Origin: Streptomyces asoensis
GTDB lineage: Bacteria; Actinomycetota; Actinomycetes; Streptomycetales; Streptomycetaceae
Direction of reading: 5' to 3'
DNA length: 64,000 nt
Assembly (NCBI RefSeq): GCF_013085465.1
Contig: NZ_CP049838.1
Coordinates: 2,108,001-2,172,000 of the forward strand
Shown: positions 52,868-61,406 of the stretch, piece after piece
Position numbering within the stretch: position 1 is the stretch's first letter
How the letters are laid out: the number at the start of each line of letters is the position of its first letter
Translations under genes and position numbers: made by a program
Notes under the pieces: model-generated
Told to the model about the DNA's origin: nothing
Databases searched by the model: none
What the model saw: only the letters and a program-made list of their open reading frames with translations

Positions 52868-53820
52868 TTGGCGGCCTCCTCGTAGTGCACCCACTTCTTC
52901 TGCGACCAGAACAGGACCGCCGTGACCAGCGCCACCGCGACCACCAGCGTCCAGGCCATCGCGGAGGCGAAGCCCATCTGGGCCTCCTTGAAGCCCTTCT
53001 GATACAGGTAACAGGTATAGACGAGGGTGGCGTCGGCCGGTCCGCACCGGGTGTCGGAGACGACGTACGCGGAGCCGAACACCTGGAACGCATGGATGGA
53101 CTCCAGCAGCACGTTGAAGAAGAGCACCGGGGAGATCATCGGCAGCGTGATGTTCCAGAACCGCCGCAGGGGGCCGGCCCCGTCCATCTCGGCGGCCTCG
53201 TACAGCTCCTGCGGCACCTGCTTCAGCCCCGCCAGGAAGATGACCATCGGCGCACCGAACTGCCAGATGCTCAGAGCCACCAGGGAGTACAGGACATAGT
53301 CCGGGTTGCCGATCCAGCCGCCGACGTCGAGCCCGAAGATCTTCTGCGTACGGTCCACGACGGCGTCGTCGGAGAACAGCGCCCGCCACACGAAGCCCAC
53401 GGAGACGCTGGCCCCGATGAGTGACGGCATGTAGAACGCGGCCCGGTACAGGGCCTGTCCGCGCCGCTTCTGCGCGAGCAGCAGCGCCACGCCGAGCGCG
53501 AGGAGCAGCTTCAGCGGCGTGGCCACGACGACGTACTTCAGCGTGACCTCGACCGACTTCTGCCAGCGCGGGTCCTGGAACATCGTCGTGAAGTTGTCGA
53601 GCCCCACCCACCGGGGCGGCGTGAACAGGTTGTAGCTGGTGAACGCGTAGTAGAGCGACGCGATCATCGGCCCCGCCGTGAGCAGCAGGAAACCCGCGAT
53701 CCACGGCGACATGAAGAGATAGCCGGCGAGGTTCTCGCGGCGCCGCCCGCGCCGCCCGGCGGCAGGAGCGGCGGACCGCTTCTTCGCCGGGCGCGCGGGC
53801 GCTTCCTTGACGAGCGTCAT
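52864..53820 (-). CDS. ABC sugar importer permease (CUT1, MalF/LplB-like)
   Basis: 318 residues. A basic Ala-rich N-terminal tail precedes six transmembrane helices; the EAA loop is EAAEMDGAGPLRRFWNITLPMISP. It starts 14 nt after the binding-protein stop and overlaps the second permease. Substrate by context is an oligosaccharide of the pectin type. Confidence 0.95.
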   Translation of the reverse strand: MTLVKEAPARPAKKRSAAPAAGRRGRRRENLAGYLFMSPWIAGFLLLTAGPMIASLYYAFTSYNLFTPPRWVGLDNFTTMFQDPRWQKSVEVTLKYVVVATPLKLLLALGVALLLAQKRRGQALYRAAFYMPSLIGASVSVGFVWRALFSDDAVVDRTQKIFGLDVGGWIGNPDYVLYSLVALSIWQFGAPMVIFLAGLKQVPQELYEAAEMDGAGPLRRFWNITLPMISPVLFFNVLLESIHAFQVFGSAYVVSDTRCGPADATLVYTCYLYQKGFKEAQMGFASAMAWTLVVAVALVTAVLFWSQKKWVHYEEAAK

Positions 53821-53834
53821 GGTGGTACGTCCCC

Positions 53835-55124
53835 TCAGCCCGCGAACGCGGCCTTGGCCTCGCTGAACAGCGCCTTCGCGGCGTCGGCCGGCTTGGTCTT
53901 GCCCTGGGCGACCTCACCGCCGATCCGCAGGAAGGCCGCCTCGATGACGTCCGCGCCGGACGGGTGCGGGGTGATCTTCCCGAGGACGCCGGCCTTGGCG
54001 ACCTCGTCCTCGTAGGCCGAGACGCCCTTGTTGTTGGGGTCGGTCGGCTTGAAGGCGTCGTACTGCTCCGTGGTGGCGAGGATGCCGCGGTCGTAGCCCA
54101 TGATCTTGCCGACCTCGGGGTCGTGGACCATGAAGTCGATGAACTGGGCCGCTTCCTTCGGGTGCTTCGTCCCGGAGAAGGCGCTCAGCATCAGCGAGCC
54201 GAGGTACTGGCCGGTGTCCTTGCCGTCCGTGGTGGGGATCGGCGCGAGCCCGTAGTCCGACTCGCCCTCGCCCTGGTAGCGGATGGAGAAGTTGTCCCAG
54301 GTGAACTCGGACGCTGCGAGGCCCGCCGAGAGACCGGACTTCGGCTTGACCTGCTCGATCTTCTTCGGGTCGGCGACAAGGCCGGACTTCACGCGCTTGT
54401 AGCCGTCCGCCCACCACTGCGTCACATCGTCCTCGGTGAAGCCGAGATCGCTGTCGGTGAAGAAGGCCTTGCCGTTCTGACGCAGATACAGGTCGTACAG
54501 GTACATGATGCTGAAGTAACCGGTGTCACCGGCGATCTTCAGCTTGTCCTGGATCGTCTGAAGCGCGTCGAAGTACTCGTCCCAGGTCCACCCGAACTTC
54601 GCCTCGACGCCCGCCTTCTCGAAGGCCTTCAGGTCGATGACGAGCGACATGGTGTTGGCGCCGACCGGAATGCCGATCTGCTTGCCGTCGACCTGACCGT
54701 TCGCCAGCACGCCGTTGCGGAAGTTCTCCAGGCTCAGGTTCCCCGCGTCCGCCTGCGTCTTGAGATCCATCAGAACACCGCGCTTGTCGTACTTGCGCAG
54801 AAAGCCGACCGCATTCTGGAAAACGTCCGGCGGATTCCCGCCGGAGGCCTGGGTCTGGAACTTCTCCCAGAACGCCTCGTAGTCGGTGAATTCGGGCTTG
54901 ATCTTGATCTTCGGGTACTTCTTCTCGAAGAGCGCGATCGTCTTCTTGATGGCGATGGTGCGCGGCTCGCCACCCCACCACGCGTAACGGATCGTGACCG
55001 TCCCGTCCGCCGACGTACCGTCGCCTCCCCCGCACCCCGTGGTCGCGGCCAGGCCCAGTGTGGCCGCCGTCGCCCCCGCGGCCTTCAGGATCGTTCGCCT
55101 CTCAACATTCCTGCTGGTTCCCAC
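53835..55124 (-). CDS. Tat-exported sugar-binding lipoprotein
   Basis: 429 residues, GTG start with GGGAGGG upstream. The signal has RR at 9-10 and a lipobox TTGC with Cys31, so it is a Tat-dependent lipoprotein. Family 1 solute-binding fold: YAWWGGEPRTIAIKKTIALFEKKYP at the N-terminus, then the typical PPDVFQNA and WTWDEY segments. First gene of the importer unit and the likely site of transcriptional control, since palindromic operators lie just upstream. Confidence 0.95.
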   Translation of the reverse strand: MGTSRNVERRTILKAAGATAATLGLAATTGCGGGDGTSADGTVTIRYAWWGGEPRTIAIKKTIALFEKKYPKIKIKPEFTDYEAFWEKFQTQASGGNPPDVFQNAVGFLRKYDKRGVLMDLKTQADAGNLSLENFRNGVLANGQVDGKQIGIPVGANTMSLVIDLKAFEKAGVEAKFGWTWDEYFDALQTIQDKLKIAGDTGYFSIMYLYDLYLRQNGKAFFTDSDLGFTEDDVTQWWADGYKRVKSGLVADPKKIEQVKPKSGLSAGLAASEFTWDNFSIRYQGEGESDYGLAPIPTTDGKDTGQYLGSLMLSAFSGTKHPKEAAQFIDFMVHDPEVGKIMGYDRGILATTEQYDAFKPTDPNNKGVSAYEDEVAKAGVLGKITPHPSGADVIEAAFLRIGGEVAQGKTKPADAAKALFSEAKAAFAG

Positions 55125-55160
55125 AGTCGGGCCCTCCCCGCAGCGTCGTTGCCGCTTGCA

Positions 55161-55185
55161 TGAATCGTTTCAAGAAAGCGCTTGC
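55161..55185. promoter_or_regulatory. two LacI-type operators before the binding-protein gene
   Basis: Two short palindromes with central CG lie 13 bp apart centre to centre: TGAATCGTTTCA (55161-55172) and GAAAGCGCTTGC (55174-55185, core AAGCGCTT). They are 37 nt or more upstream of the GTG at 55124. Such sites suit a LacI-family sugar repressor, but no such gene is in the window. Confidence 0.55.
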
Positions 55186-55619
55186 TGGCACAAGGTACGA
55201 GGGGGTTGAGAGAGCGTCAATGATTCGGACAGGAATTTCTTGTGCGCGGGCTCTGCGGCGAACTGCGCCCCTGCGGGTGGCGCGGTCTCGCCGACAGGAC
55301 GAACACGCAGGTGAGGGGCGCCTGTTCGATGCACCGAACCGCTGACCGGTCGTCGGAAGATCACGCCAGGGGGCTGAAACCCGCCTGCGGGAAAGGAAGT
55401 CGACCGAGGCGCGGGGGGCTGCCGGGACGAGGGAATGGAGGGGGTGACGTGCGTCGGCGAGACGCTCGGGAGGTGTGGCGGCGCGACCGCTCAGGAGGAG
55501 CGACGCGGGGCCGGCAGGAGGGGCGGGCGGGAGCAGGCGTGGCGAGCGGGGCGTGCGATGGCACAGGAGGCAGCGACGGGGGCGGGTGCGCGTCGGCAGC
55601 GGGTGGTCCGAGGAGGTGG

Positions 55620-55836
55620 CGCGGCCGGGCTTGACGGTCCGGAGAGGCGACACGGCCGGACTCGAAAGGCCGGAGAGGCGACACGGCCGGACTCGAAAGG
55701 CCGGAGAGGCGACACGGCCGGACTCGAAAGGCCGGAGAGGCGACACGGCCGGACTCGAAAGGCCGGAGAGGCGACGGACACAGCCGGGCTTGACGATCGG
55801 AGAGGGGCGCGGCCGGGCTTGACGGTCGGAGGGATC
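55620..55836. repeat. 31-bp tandem repeat (minisatellite)
   Basis: Four perfect 31-bp copies start at 55651, 55682, 55713 and 55744 (each begins CACGGCCGGACTCG and ends GAGAGGCGA), flanked by about three diverged copies from 55620 and up to about 55836. The period is not a multiple of three, so it is not a protein repeat. There are no spacers between copies, which excludes a CRISPR array. Function unknown. Confidence 0.9.
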
Positions 55837-55878
55837 TCCGTGGGCATGGGCGTGATGCCGACCGCCGCACGCACGAAC

Positions 55879-55918
55879 GACGTCGGCCCGTCTGCGTTCT
55901 CGCAGACGGGCCGACGTC
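55879..55918 (-). terminator. terminator of the second tRNA-Val
   Basis: An 18-bp perfect stem with a four-base loop (arms 55879-55896 and 55901-55918; starts GACGTCGGCCCG). It lies 5 nt past the tRNA on the minus strand. Confidence 0.85.
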
Positions 55919-55923
55919 CCGGG

Positions 55924-55995
55924 TGGGCGATACTGGGTTCGAACCAGTGACCTCTTCGGTGTGAACGAAGCGCTCTCCCACTGAGCTAATCGCCC
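55924..55995 (-). tRNA. tRNA-Val (anticodon CAC), identical second copy
   Basis: 72 nt, identical to 45492-45563, with acceptor GGGCGAT/ATCGCCC and anticodon loop TTCACAC. The two copies share only about two extra bases on each side beyond the mature tRNA and are on the same strand. Confidence 0.97.
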
Positions 55996-56073
55996 GGACG
56001 CAGGAAGAACATTACCCCATGTCAGGGGGTGGCTGTGACCACGGCCGACCCGCCCCCGCGCCTCCGCGGCGGG

Positions 56074-56535
56074 TCACTGGTCCTTGATCTTCCAGGGCAT
56101 CTCGATGCCGAACTTCCACAGGTAGACACCCATCAGGACGCCGATGATCACGAGACCGATCGCGGTCAGGGTGATGTTGCGGCGGCGGACCTTCGGGTCG
56201 AGCGCGCGCTGGGCCGCCTCGGTGACCTTGCGCTTGGTCCAGCGGAGCACCAGCTGCGCCCAGACGAACTCGGTCGCCCAGATCGCCATGCCGCCGAAGA
56301 TCACCACCCAGCCGGGTCCGGGCAGCGGCAACATGATGATGCCGGCGACGACCACGGCGAGGCCGATCACGAAGACCCCGACCTGCCAGCTCAGGTGCAG
56401 CATGCGGCGCGCCTTGACGAATTCGGGCGCCCTGGAGCCGAGCCCCTGGTCCTGCGGCTCCTCCGCCGCTCCGCCCGGCTTCGACCTCTCCACCGCCACG
56501 ACTGCCTCGCCCGACTCGTCACTCCCCGTGTTCAT
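56074..56535 (-). CDS. PGPGW-motif membrane protein (TIGR02611 type)
   Basis: 153 residues, ATG at 56535; the in-frame extension upstream is not needed. Cytoplasmic polar N-terminus, then two hydrophobic segments (about 50-80, containing PLPGPGWVVIFGG) and a third pair near the C-terminus. The PGPGW motif is the family mark. Function unknown. Divergent from ssgB. Confidence 0.88.
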   Translation of the reverse strand: MNTGSDESGEAVVAVERSKPGGAAEEPQDQGLGSRAPEFVKARRMLHLSWQVGVFVIGLAVVVAGIIMLPLPGPGWVVIFGGMAIWATEFVWAQLVLRWTKRKVTEAAQRALDPKVRRRNITLTAIGLVIIGVLMGVYLWKFGIEMPWKIKDQ

Positions 56536-56726
56536 ACAGCCTGACCTTACCCGAGAGAATCCGGTCACCGGAATGGTGGTACCGGGCGAACGCACTGTCG
56601 GCCGGAAGAGTTACGTAAAGGCACGCAAAACACTCAGAGGGGTTTACAACGGCACCGTAGGTGGCATGTCGATTTCGCCGACGTGCGAATCCCCGAGCGC
56701 ACACTGAGCGAAAGGCCCTGGCGCTT

Positions 56727-57140
56727 ATGAACACCACGGTCAGCTGCGAGCTGCACCTGCGCCTCGTTGTGTCGAGCGAGTCCTCCCTGCCTGTCCCCGC
56801 AGGCCTGCGGTACGACACGGCCGACCCCTACGCCGTGCACGCCACCTTCCACACCGGTGCCGAGGAGACCGTCGAGTGGGTGTTCGCCCGCGACCTGCTC
56901 GCCGAGGGCCTGCACCGGCCCACGGGCACCGGCGACGTCCGTGTCTGGCCGTCGCGCAGTCACGGTCAGGGCGTCGTCTGCATCGCCCTGAGCTCTCCCG
57001 AGGGCGAAGCCCTGCTCGAGGCCCCTGCGCGGGCCCTCGAGTCCTTCCTGAAGCGGACGGACGCCGCCGTGCCCCCTGGCACGGAACACCGGCACTTCGA
57101 TCTCGATCAGGAGCTCTCGCACATCCTGGCGGAAAGCTAG
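56727..57140 (+). CDS. ssgB: SsgB, sporulation-specific cell division activator
   Basis: 137 residues, exactly the length of SsgB. ATG at 56727. The SsgA-like fold shows YDTADPYAVHATFHTGAEETVEWVFARDLLAEGL and the final LESFLKRTD region. SsgB recruits FtsZ to future division sites during aerial-hypha sporulation in Streptomyces. The region upstream contains GTTTAC-like and GGTGG-like blocks but I cannot fix a promoter. Strongest single marker that this is a sporulating streptomycete. Confidence 0.95.
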   Translation: MNTTVSCELHLRLVVSSESSLPVPAGLRYDTADPYAVHATFHTGAEETVEWVFARDLLAEGLHRPTGTGDVRVWPSRSHGQGVVCIALSSPEGEALLEAPARALESFLKRTDAAVPPGTEHRHFDLDQELSHILAES

Positions 57141-57415
57141 GGCGAGGCTCACACCGAGCTGCCCGGCGCCGTCCACTCGGGGAGACGGCTCGGGCCAGGA
57201 CAACCGAATAGGGCATGCGCCGACGCCGTGCCACGGGCCTCCCGTGGGGCGGCGTCGGCGTGCGCGCAGCGCGTCCGGGCGGGACTCCCCCGGCCTCCCG
57301 GCGCCGGACGCCCGGGTATCCGGGCCACGAGTGGCCGTTGCTCGACGGCCCGGTGCGGCTACCATCGGCCAGCATCGGCGGGCGCTCGCCCGACCCCCAG
57401 GCCAGGGAGCGAAAT

Positions 57416-57976
57416 GTGCTGATCACCCACGACACCCGGTGTGCACTCGATGCCGTGGTGGAACTGGTGAACACCGCACCGGAGGACGACACGGCTCCGG
57501 ACGCGCTGCCGGATGTCGCCGCCCTCGCGGATTTCGTACGAAAGCACGAGATCAGTGACGTCGGCGCGCTGTCGGAGTTCGACCTGTCCGCGGTGCGCAA
57601 GATCCGTGGACGGTTCGCCGGGATCTTCGCGGCGTCGGACCCGCGGGCCGCCGCCGGGCTGATCAACGAGCTGGTCGCCGCCGCGGGCACCACGCCACGC
57701 CTCACGGATCACGACGGCTACGACTGGCATGTGCACTACTTCGCGCCCGGTGCCTCCGTCGCCGACCATCTGGCGGCCGACTGCGGGATGGCCCTGGCGT
57801 TCTTCGTGGTGGCCGGGGAGCAGGAGCGGCTTCGGCGCTGTGAGGCCCCGGACTGCCGGCGCGCCTTCGTCGACCTGTCCCGCAACCGGTCCCGCCGGTA
57901 CTGCGACAGCCGCACCTGCGGCAACCGCCTGCACGTGGCCGCCTACCGGGCGCGCCGCAAGGAGGCGGCGGGCTGA
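57416..57976 (+). CDS. CGNR zinc-finger protein with ABATE domain
   Basis: 186 residues, GTG at 57416 after GGGAGC. The N-terminal ABATE-type helical domain covers about residues 1-130. The C-terminal finger reads C-x4-C ... YCDSRTCGNRLHVAAYRARR, the CGNR signature. Members are stress-related transcriptional regulators. Target unknown. The 275-nt gap after ssgB has no gene. Confidence 0.92.
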   Translation: MLITHDTRCALDAVVELVNTAPEDDTAPDALPDVAALADFVRKHEISDVGALSEFDLSAVRKIRGRFAGIFAASDPRAAAGLINELVAAAGTTPRLTDHDGYDWHVHYFAPGASVADHLAADCGMALAFFVVAGEQERLRRCEAPDCRRAFVDLSRNRSRRYCDSRTCGNRLHVAAYRARRKEAAG

Positions 57977-58054
57977 GGCCGGCCCCACCACGCGGGGGTC
58001 CCTCTCGCGGTTCCTTGGCGTCCCTCGACGCCCTTGATGTCATTCGGTGCCGAC

Positions 58055-58084
58055 GCGGCCCCGGCGGGTGACGCCGGGGACCGC
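58055..58084. terminator. terminator between convergent CGNR and small membrane protein genes
   Basis: GCGGCCCCGGC pairs with GCCGGGGACCGC (one bulged A), loop about 7 nt. It lies between two convergent stops. Confidence 0.75.
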
Positions 58085-58093
58085 GGGTACGGC

Positions 58094-58246
58094 TCAGAGC
58101 AGCAGCAGATCATGCAGCGAAGCCATGAGCAGCAGACACCCGATCACCGCTAGAAAGATCATCAGCGGTGGCTGGGAAAGGGCGAAGAGGCACCCGCGCG
58201 GCTCGTCCTGCGGCGGCGCGGCGTCGCTCTGTGTCGTGTCCAGCAT
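58094..58246 (-). CDS. 50-residue single-pass membrane protein
   Basis: From the ATG at 58246: polar N-terminus (MLDTTQSDAAPPQDEPRG), then a hydrophobic helix (about 24-46, LMIFLAVIGCLLLMASLHDLLLL). No strong ribosome-binding site is visible. The composition switch from polar to a clean helix is not typical of a shadow frame, so I believe it codes. Function unknown; it could regulate or partner a neighbour. Confidence 0.6.
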   Translation of the reverse strand: MLDTTQSDAAPPQDEPRGCLFALSQPPLMIFLAVIGCLLLMASLHDLLLL

Positions 58247-58427
58247 CTCGCGGGCGATGATGACGCAGGTGACGCCCCTCGCGCGATCACCCGCCCGGAA
58301 TGAGCGGGAGTGCGCCGGATTCCGTGATGTCGCTGTCCTGCCGTGATCACTTCCGCGCACGGGCAGGCCGACTGTGTCGTTTCAAACGCCCGGGCCACCC
58401 CGCAGCCACGGGTCTATCGGGCCTGGT

Positions 58428-58874
58428 TCATATGCCGTGCTTCTTCAGGATGGCCTCGATGTCGCTGAAGTCTTCGGCGCCGCCGGTCGCACGGGGTGCG
58501 GCCGCGGGACGGGACGCCGGGCGGGAGGCCTGGCCCAGGGAGGGCGCGGAGGAGGCGGGTGCCACCGCCTCGGCCTGCGCGGAGCGGGCCGCCGCTCTGC
58601 GCTCCTTGCGGGTGCCGCCGCGGCGGCGCTCGACGGCTCGGGTGGTGGCGAACAGGGCCCAGGCCCCGCCAAGCACGGCGAAGCCCGCCCAGGCCGTCGG
58701 GCTGAAGGCGGTGTCGGCGGCCCATTCGACGACGCCGGTCATCACGAGGCCCAGCGGCACCAGGGCGTAGGCGGCGATGCGGGCGGCCGCCAGGAAGCGC
58801 TTGCGGTAGGCGGTGACCGCCGCGATGCCCAGGCCGGCCGCGGCGACGGCGGAACAGACGGTCTCGGCAATCAT
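58428..58874 (-). CDS. actinobacterial membrane protein, unknown function
   Basis: 148 residues from the ATG at 58874. Three hydrophobic segments in the first 90 residues, then an Arg/Ala-rich cytoplasmic tail ending ...DIEAILKKHGI, a small acidic-basic helical peptide. The tail end reads like a binding motif. No function can be assigned. It is divergent from the DsbA-like gene across 263 nt without another gene. Confidence 0.8.
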   Translation of the reverse strand: MIAETVCSAVAAAGLGIAAVTAYRKRFLAAARIAAYALVPLGLVMTGVVEWAADTAFSPTAWAGFAVLGGAWALFATTRAVERRRGGTRKERRAAARSAQAEAVAPASSAPSLGQASRPASRPAAAPRATGGAEDFSDIEAILKKHGI

Positions 58875-59137
58875 CCGGTCCTCCAGGCGTGGACTCACTC
58901 GGACAGAGGTCACATCGACTCGGCACCGCGGCCTGCGGGCCCGCGCCTCGTCCCTTCCATCCTGCACCTGCGCACCGCTCGCGGGCCATGCTCCGGCCGG
59001 ACATCAGGGACATCTCCGGGTCGGCTCCTCCGCAGGTGCCGCACCGGCGCGCCCCTCCGGTACCGCCGAGAGCTCCGTGCCCGGGTGACCGGTGGTCCGG
59101 ATTGGGGCGGCGGGGCAGTGACTGGAAGACTGGCGTC

Positions 59138-59686
59138 ATGAACGACTCGTCCCAGACCTCCGCCTCCGCCCCCGGCACGGCGGCCGCCCGTCCCCCCGTC
59201 GTCCTCGACGTCTGGTGCGAGCTCCAGTGCCCGGACTGCCGCGGCGCCCTCGACGACCTGCGCGCCCTGCGCGAGCGGTACGGCGACCGGCTGGAGCTGC
59301 GGCTGCGGCACTTCCCGCTGGAGAAGCACAAGCACGCCTTCGCCGCCGCGCAGGCCGCCGAGGAGGCCCTGGAGCAGGGCCGGGGATGGCCGTACGTCGA
59401 GGCCGTGCTGGGCCGGGTCGAGGAGCTGGACCGTGGGGGAGAACCCTTCCTGGTCGAGGTCGCCGGTGAACTCGGGCTCGACGCCGAGGAGTTCGACACC
59501 GCGCTGATCGACGGCCGGCACATCCTGATCGTGGACGCCGACCAGGCCGAGGGCAAGGCGATCGGCATCACCGGCACCCCGACGTACGTCATCGGCGGCG
59601 AACGTCTCGACGGCGGCAAGAGCCAGGAGGGGCTGCGCGAGCGCGTCGAGGAGATCGCCGACCGGCTGCTGGCCGAGCAGGCCTGA
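59138..59686 (+). CDS. DsbA-family thiol-disulfide oxidoreductase-like protein
   Basis: 182 residues, ATG at 59138. Thioredoxin fold with the active-site pair CPDC and cis-Pro loop GTPTYVIGG, plus a helical insertion (about 65-110). No export signal is seen, so it may be cytoplasmic, unlike classic DsbA. A possible link to the VKOR at 14.2 kb is only an inference. Confidence 0.9.
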   Translation: MNDSSQTSASAPGTAAARPPVVLDVWCELQCPDCRGALDDLRALRERYGDRLELRLRHFPLEKHKHAFAAAQAAEEALEQGRGWPYVEAVLGRVEELDRGGEPFLVEVAGELGLDAEEFDTALIDGRHILIVDADQAEGKAIGITGTPTYVIGGERLDGGKSQEGLRERVEEIADRLLAEQA

Positions 59687-59708
59687 GGCGCACTCCGCGC
59701 GGGCCGGT

Positions 59709-60533
59709 TCAGAGCAGGTTCTTGTACATCGAGTAGCCCACGGGCAGATATCCGAGCGATTCGTAGAGCCGCTCGGCCGGGGGGTTGTCGGCGAAGACGT
59801 TGAGGCCGAGAACGCGCTTGTCCGCCGCGATCGCCTGGGCCTCGGCCAGCAGCATCAGGGAACGTCCGTGGCCCCGGCCCCGGAAGGCCTCGTCGGCCTC
59901 GACGTCGTACACGAACGCCTTGCCGCCGACGAACGCCACCCAGAGCGTGCCGACCCGGGTGCCCTCCTGCTCCAGGACGCTGAACAGCATGTTCTCCGTC
60001 GCCCGGCCGTGCGGCAGCAGCAGTTCGTGGTCCCGCCGCGACCTGGCCCACGCCTCGTCCTCGGGCACCCCGCGATCCGCCAAGTCCTGGGCGTAGGCCG
60101 CGACGCCGTGCTCGAGCCAGGGCAGGTACTCGGCCTCCGTCATGGGCCTGCCCCGGCTGCCCGCGGGCAGTCGGGGAGCGGTCGCACCCAGAGGCTTCTC
60201 CATGCCGCGGTTGCGGTGGACGTAGCCGAGCGCCGTCGCCAGCCGCAGCGCGGTTCCCGCGTCGGCGGGCACCCTGAGCTCGATCCGCCGGCAGCCCCAG
60301 CTCCTGGCCACCTCCTCGGCGGCCAGCGCGGCCACCGTGCCCCGGCCGCGCCCGCGGTCCGGTTCATCGATGCGCAGGTCGGCGATCTGGGCGACGAGGG
60401 GGCCGAAGACGGGGGACGTCGAAAGGTGGACCGCTCCGACGGGACGGCTGTTCACGCAGACCTGATAGTGGCGCGACAGCGCCCCCTCGGCGGTGCGCTG
60501 AAGCGGCTCGGTCGGCCGCAGGGTCGTGGTCAC
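59709..60533 (-). CDS. tandem GNAT acetyltransferase
   Basis: 274 residues, GTG start. Two GNAT domains: the N-terminal copy has IDEPDRGRGRGTVAALA and the C-terminal copy the A motif EADEAFRGRGHGRSLMLLA, with NPPAERLYESLGY near the end. Acceptor unknown. Convergent with the DsbA-like gene (22 nt gap). Confidence 0.9.
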   Translation of the reverse strand: MTTTLRPTEPLQRTAEGALSRHYQVCVNSRPVGAVHLSTSPVFGPLVAQIADLRIDEPDRGRGRGTVAALAAEEVARSWGCRRIELRVPADAGTALRLATALGYVHRNRGMEKPLGATAPRLPAGSRGRPMTEAEYLPWLEHGVAAYAQDLADRGVPEDEAWARSRRDHELLLPHGRATENMLFSVLEQEGTRVGTLWVAFVGGKAFVYDVEADEAFRGRGHGRSLMLLAEAQAIAADKRVLGLNVFADNPPAERLYESLGYLPVGYSMYKNLL

Positions 60534-60584
60534 CAGGGCTTTCTACCCACCCCGGCGAAAAACGTCAGCCTGTTTTCCGGGCCC

Positions 60585-61406
60585 TTACGGGTCGAGGTCG
60601 TCGGCGGCGCGCTCGGCGAAGATCCGCATCGCCTTGGCGGTCACCGGCCCCGGCGTGCCCGGCAGTTCGCGGTCGTCGACGCGGTGAACGGCCTGGACGT
60701 CCCGCAGCGTGGAGGTGAGGAAGACCTCCTCGGCCCGCTCCAGCACGTCCAGCGGCAGGTCGGTCTCCTTGGCGCCGGTCCACTCGACGGTCAGCTCGCG
60801 CGTGATGCCCGCGAGGCAGCCGGAGGCGAGCGGCGGGGTGTGGATCTCGCCGTCCAGGACGACGAACACGTTGGACCCGGTGCCCTCGCAGAGCTGCCCG
60901 ACCGTGTTGGCGAACAGCGCCTCGGTGGCACCGTGTTGGTGGGCGCGGGCCAGGGCGACGACGTTCTCGGCGTACGAGGTCGTCTTCAGGCCGGTGAGCG
61001 CGCCGCGTTCGTTGCGGGTCCAGGGGACCGTGACGACGGCCGTGGAGTCGGCGCGCCGGGTGGTCTCTCCGAGGGCGACGACGAGGGTGGGGCCGTGTTC
61101 GCCGCGGTCGGAGCCGAGCGGGCCGTAGCCGCCGGTGTAGGTGATGCGCAGCCGGCCGAGCGGCATCGGGTTGGCCTCGAGGACGGCGGCGCAGGCGCGG
61201 CGGACCTCGTCGTGGTCGGGGTCCGGCAGGCCGAGACCGCGCGCGGAGCGGGTCAGCCGGTCGAGATGGCGGGTCAGCGCGAACGTCACGCCGTCCACCG
61301 CCTTCACCGTCTCGAAAATGCCGTCGCCCACGGTCAGTCCGTGGTCGAAGACGGAGACGCGGGCGGACTCGGTGTCCGTCAGCCCGCCGTCGAGCCAGAT
61401 CTTCAC
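60585..61406 (-). CDS. pabC: aminodeoxychorismate lyase / class IV aminotransferase
   Basis: 273 residues, GTG at 61406 overlapping the pabB stop (GTGA). Fold type IV PLP enzyme; the PLP Lys is in GLKTTSYAENV and the ANTVGQLCEGTGSNVFVV segment is typical. Coupling to pabB suggests it makes 4-aminobenzoate for folate; a branched-chain aminotransferase activity cannot be excluded. Confidence 0.88.
   Translation of the reverse strand: MKIWLDGGLTDTESARVSVFDHGLTVGDGIFETVKAVDGVTFALTRHLDRLTRSARGLGLPDPDHDEVRRACAAVLEANPMPLGRLRITYTGGYGPLGSDRGEHGPTLVVALGETTRRADSTAVVTVPWTRNERGALTGLKTTSYAENVVALARAHQHGATEALFANTVGQLCEGTGSNVFVVLDGEIHTPPLASGCLAGITRELTVEWTGAKETDLPLDVLERAEEVFLTSTLRDVQAVHRVDDRELPGTPGPVTAKAMRIFAERAADDLDP

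Larger units (their letters stand above)
55186..55923. other. gene-free region with tandem repeat and tRNA terminator
   Basis: About 740 bases without a credible gene: frames here are open only because of GC bias, and their translations are low-complexity Arg/Gly/Pro. The right part holds the 31-bp tandem array and a tRNA terminator. A regulator gene might be expected but none is present. Confidence 0.75.

Noticed and set aside
55242..55634. Possible small gene in the empty region
   Set aside because: The translation is Gly/Arg-rich with no hydrophobic pattern and no ribosome-binding site.
55620..55836. CRISPR array
   Set aside because: The 31-bp copies are joined head to tail with no spacers, and no cas gene is present.
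45490..55997. Integrative element between the two tRNA-Val genes
   Set aside because: No integrase, excisionase, replication or transfer gene lies between them, and gene content is metabolic. Kept only as a duplication/remnant hypothesis.
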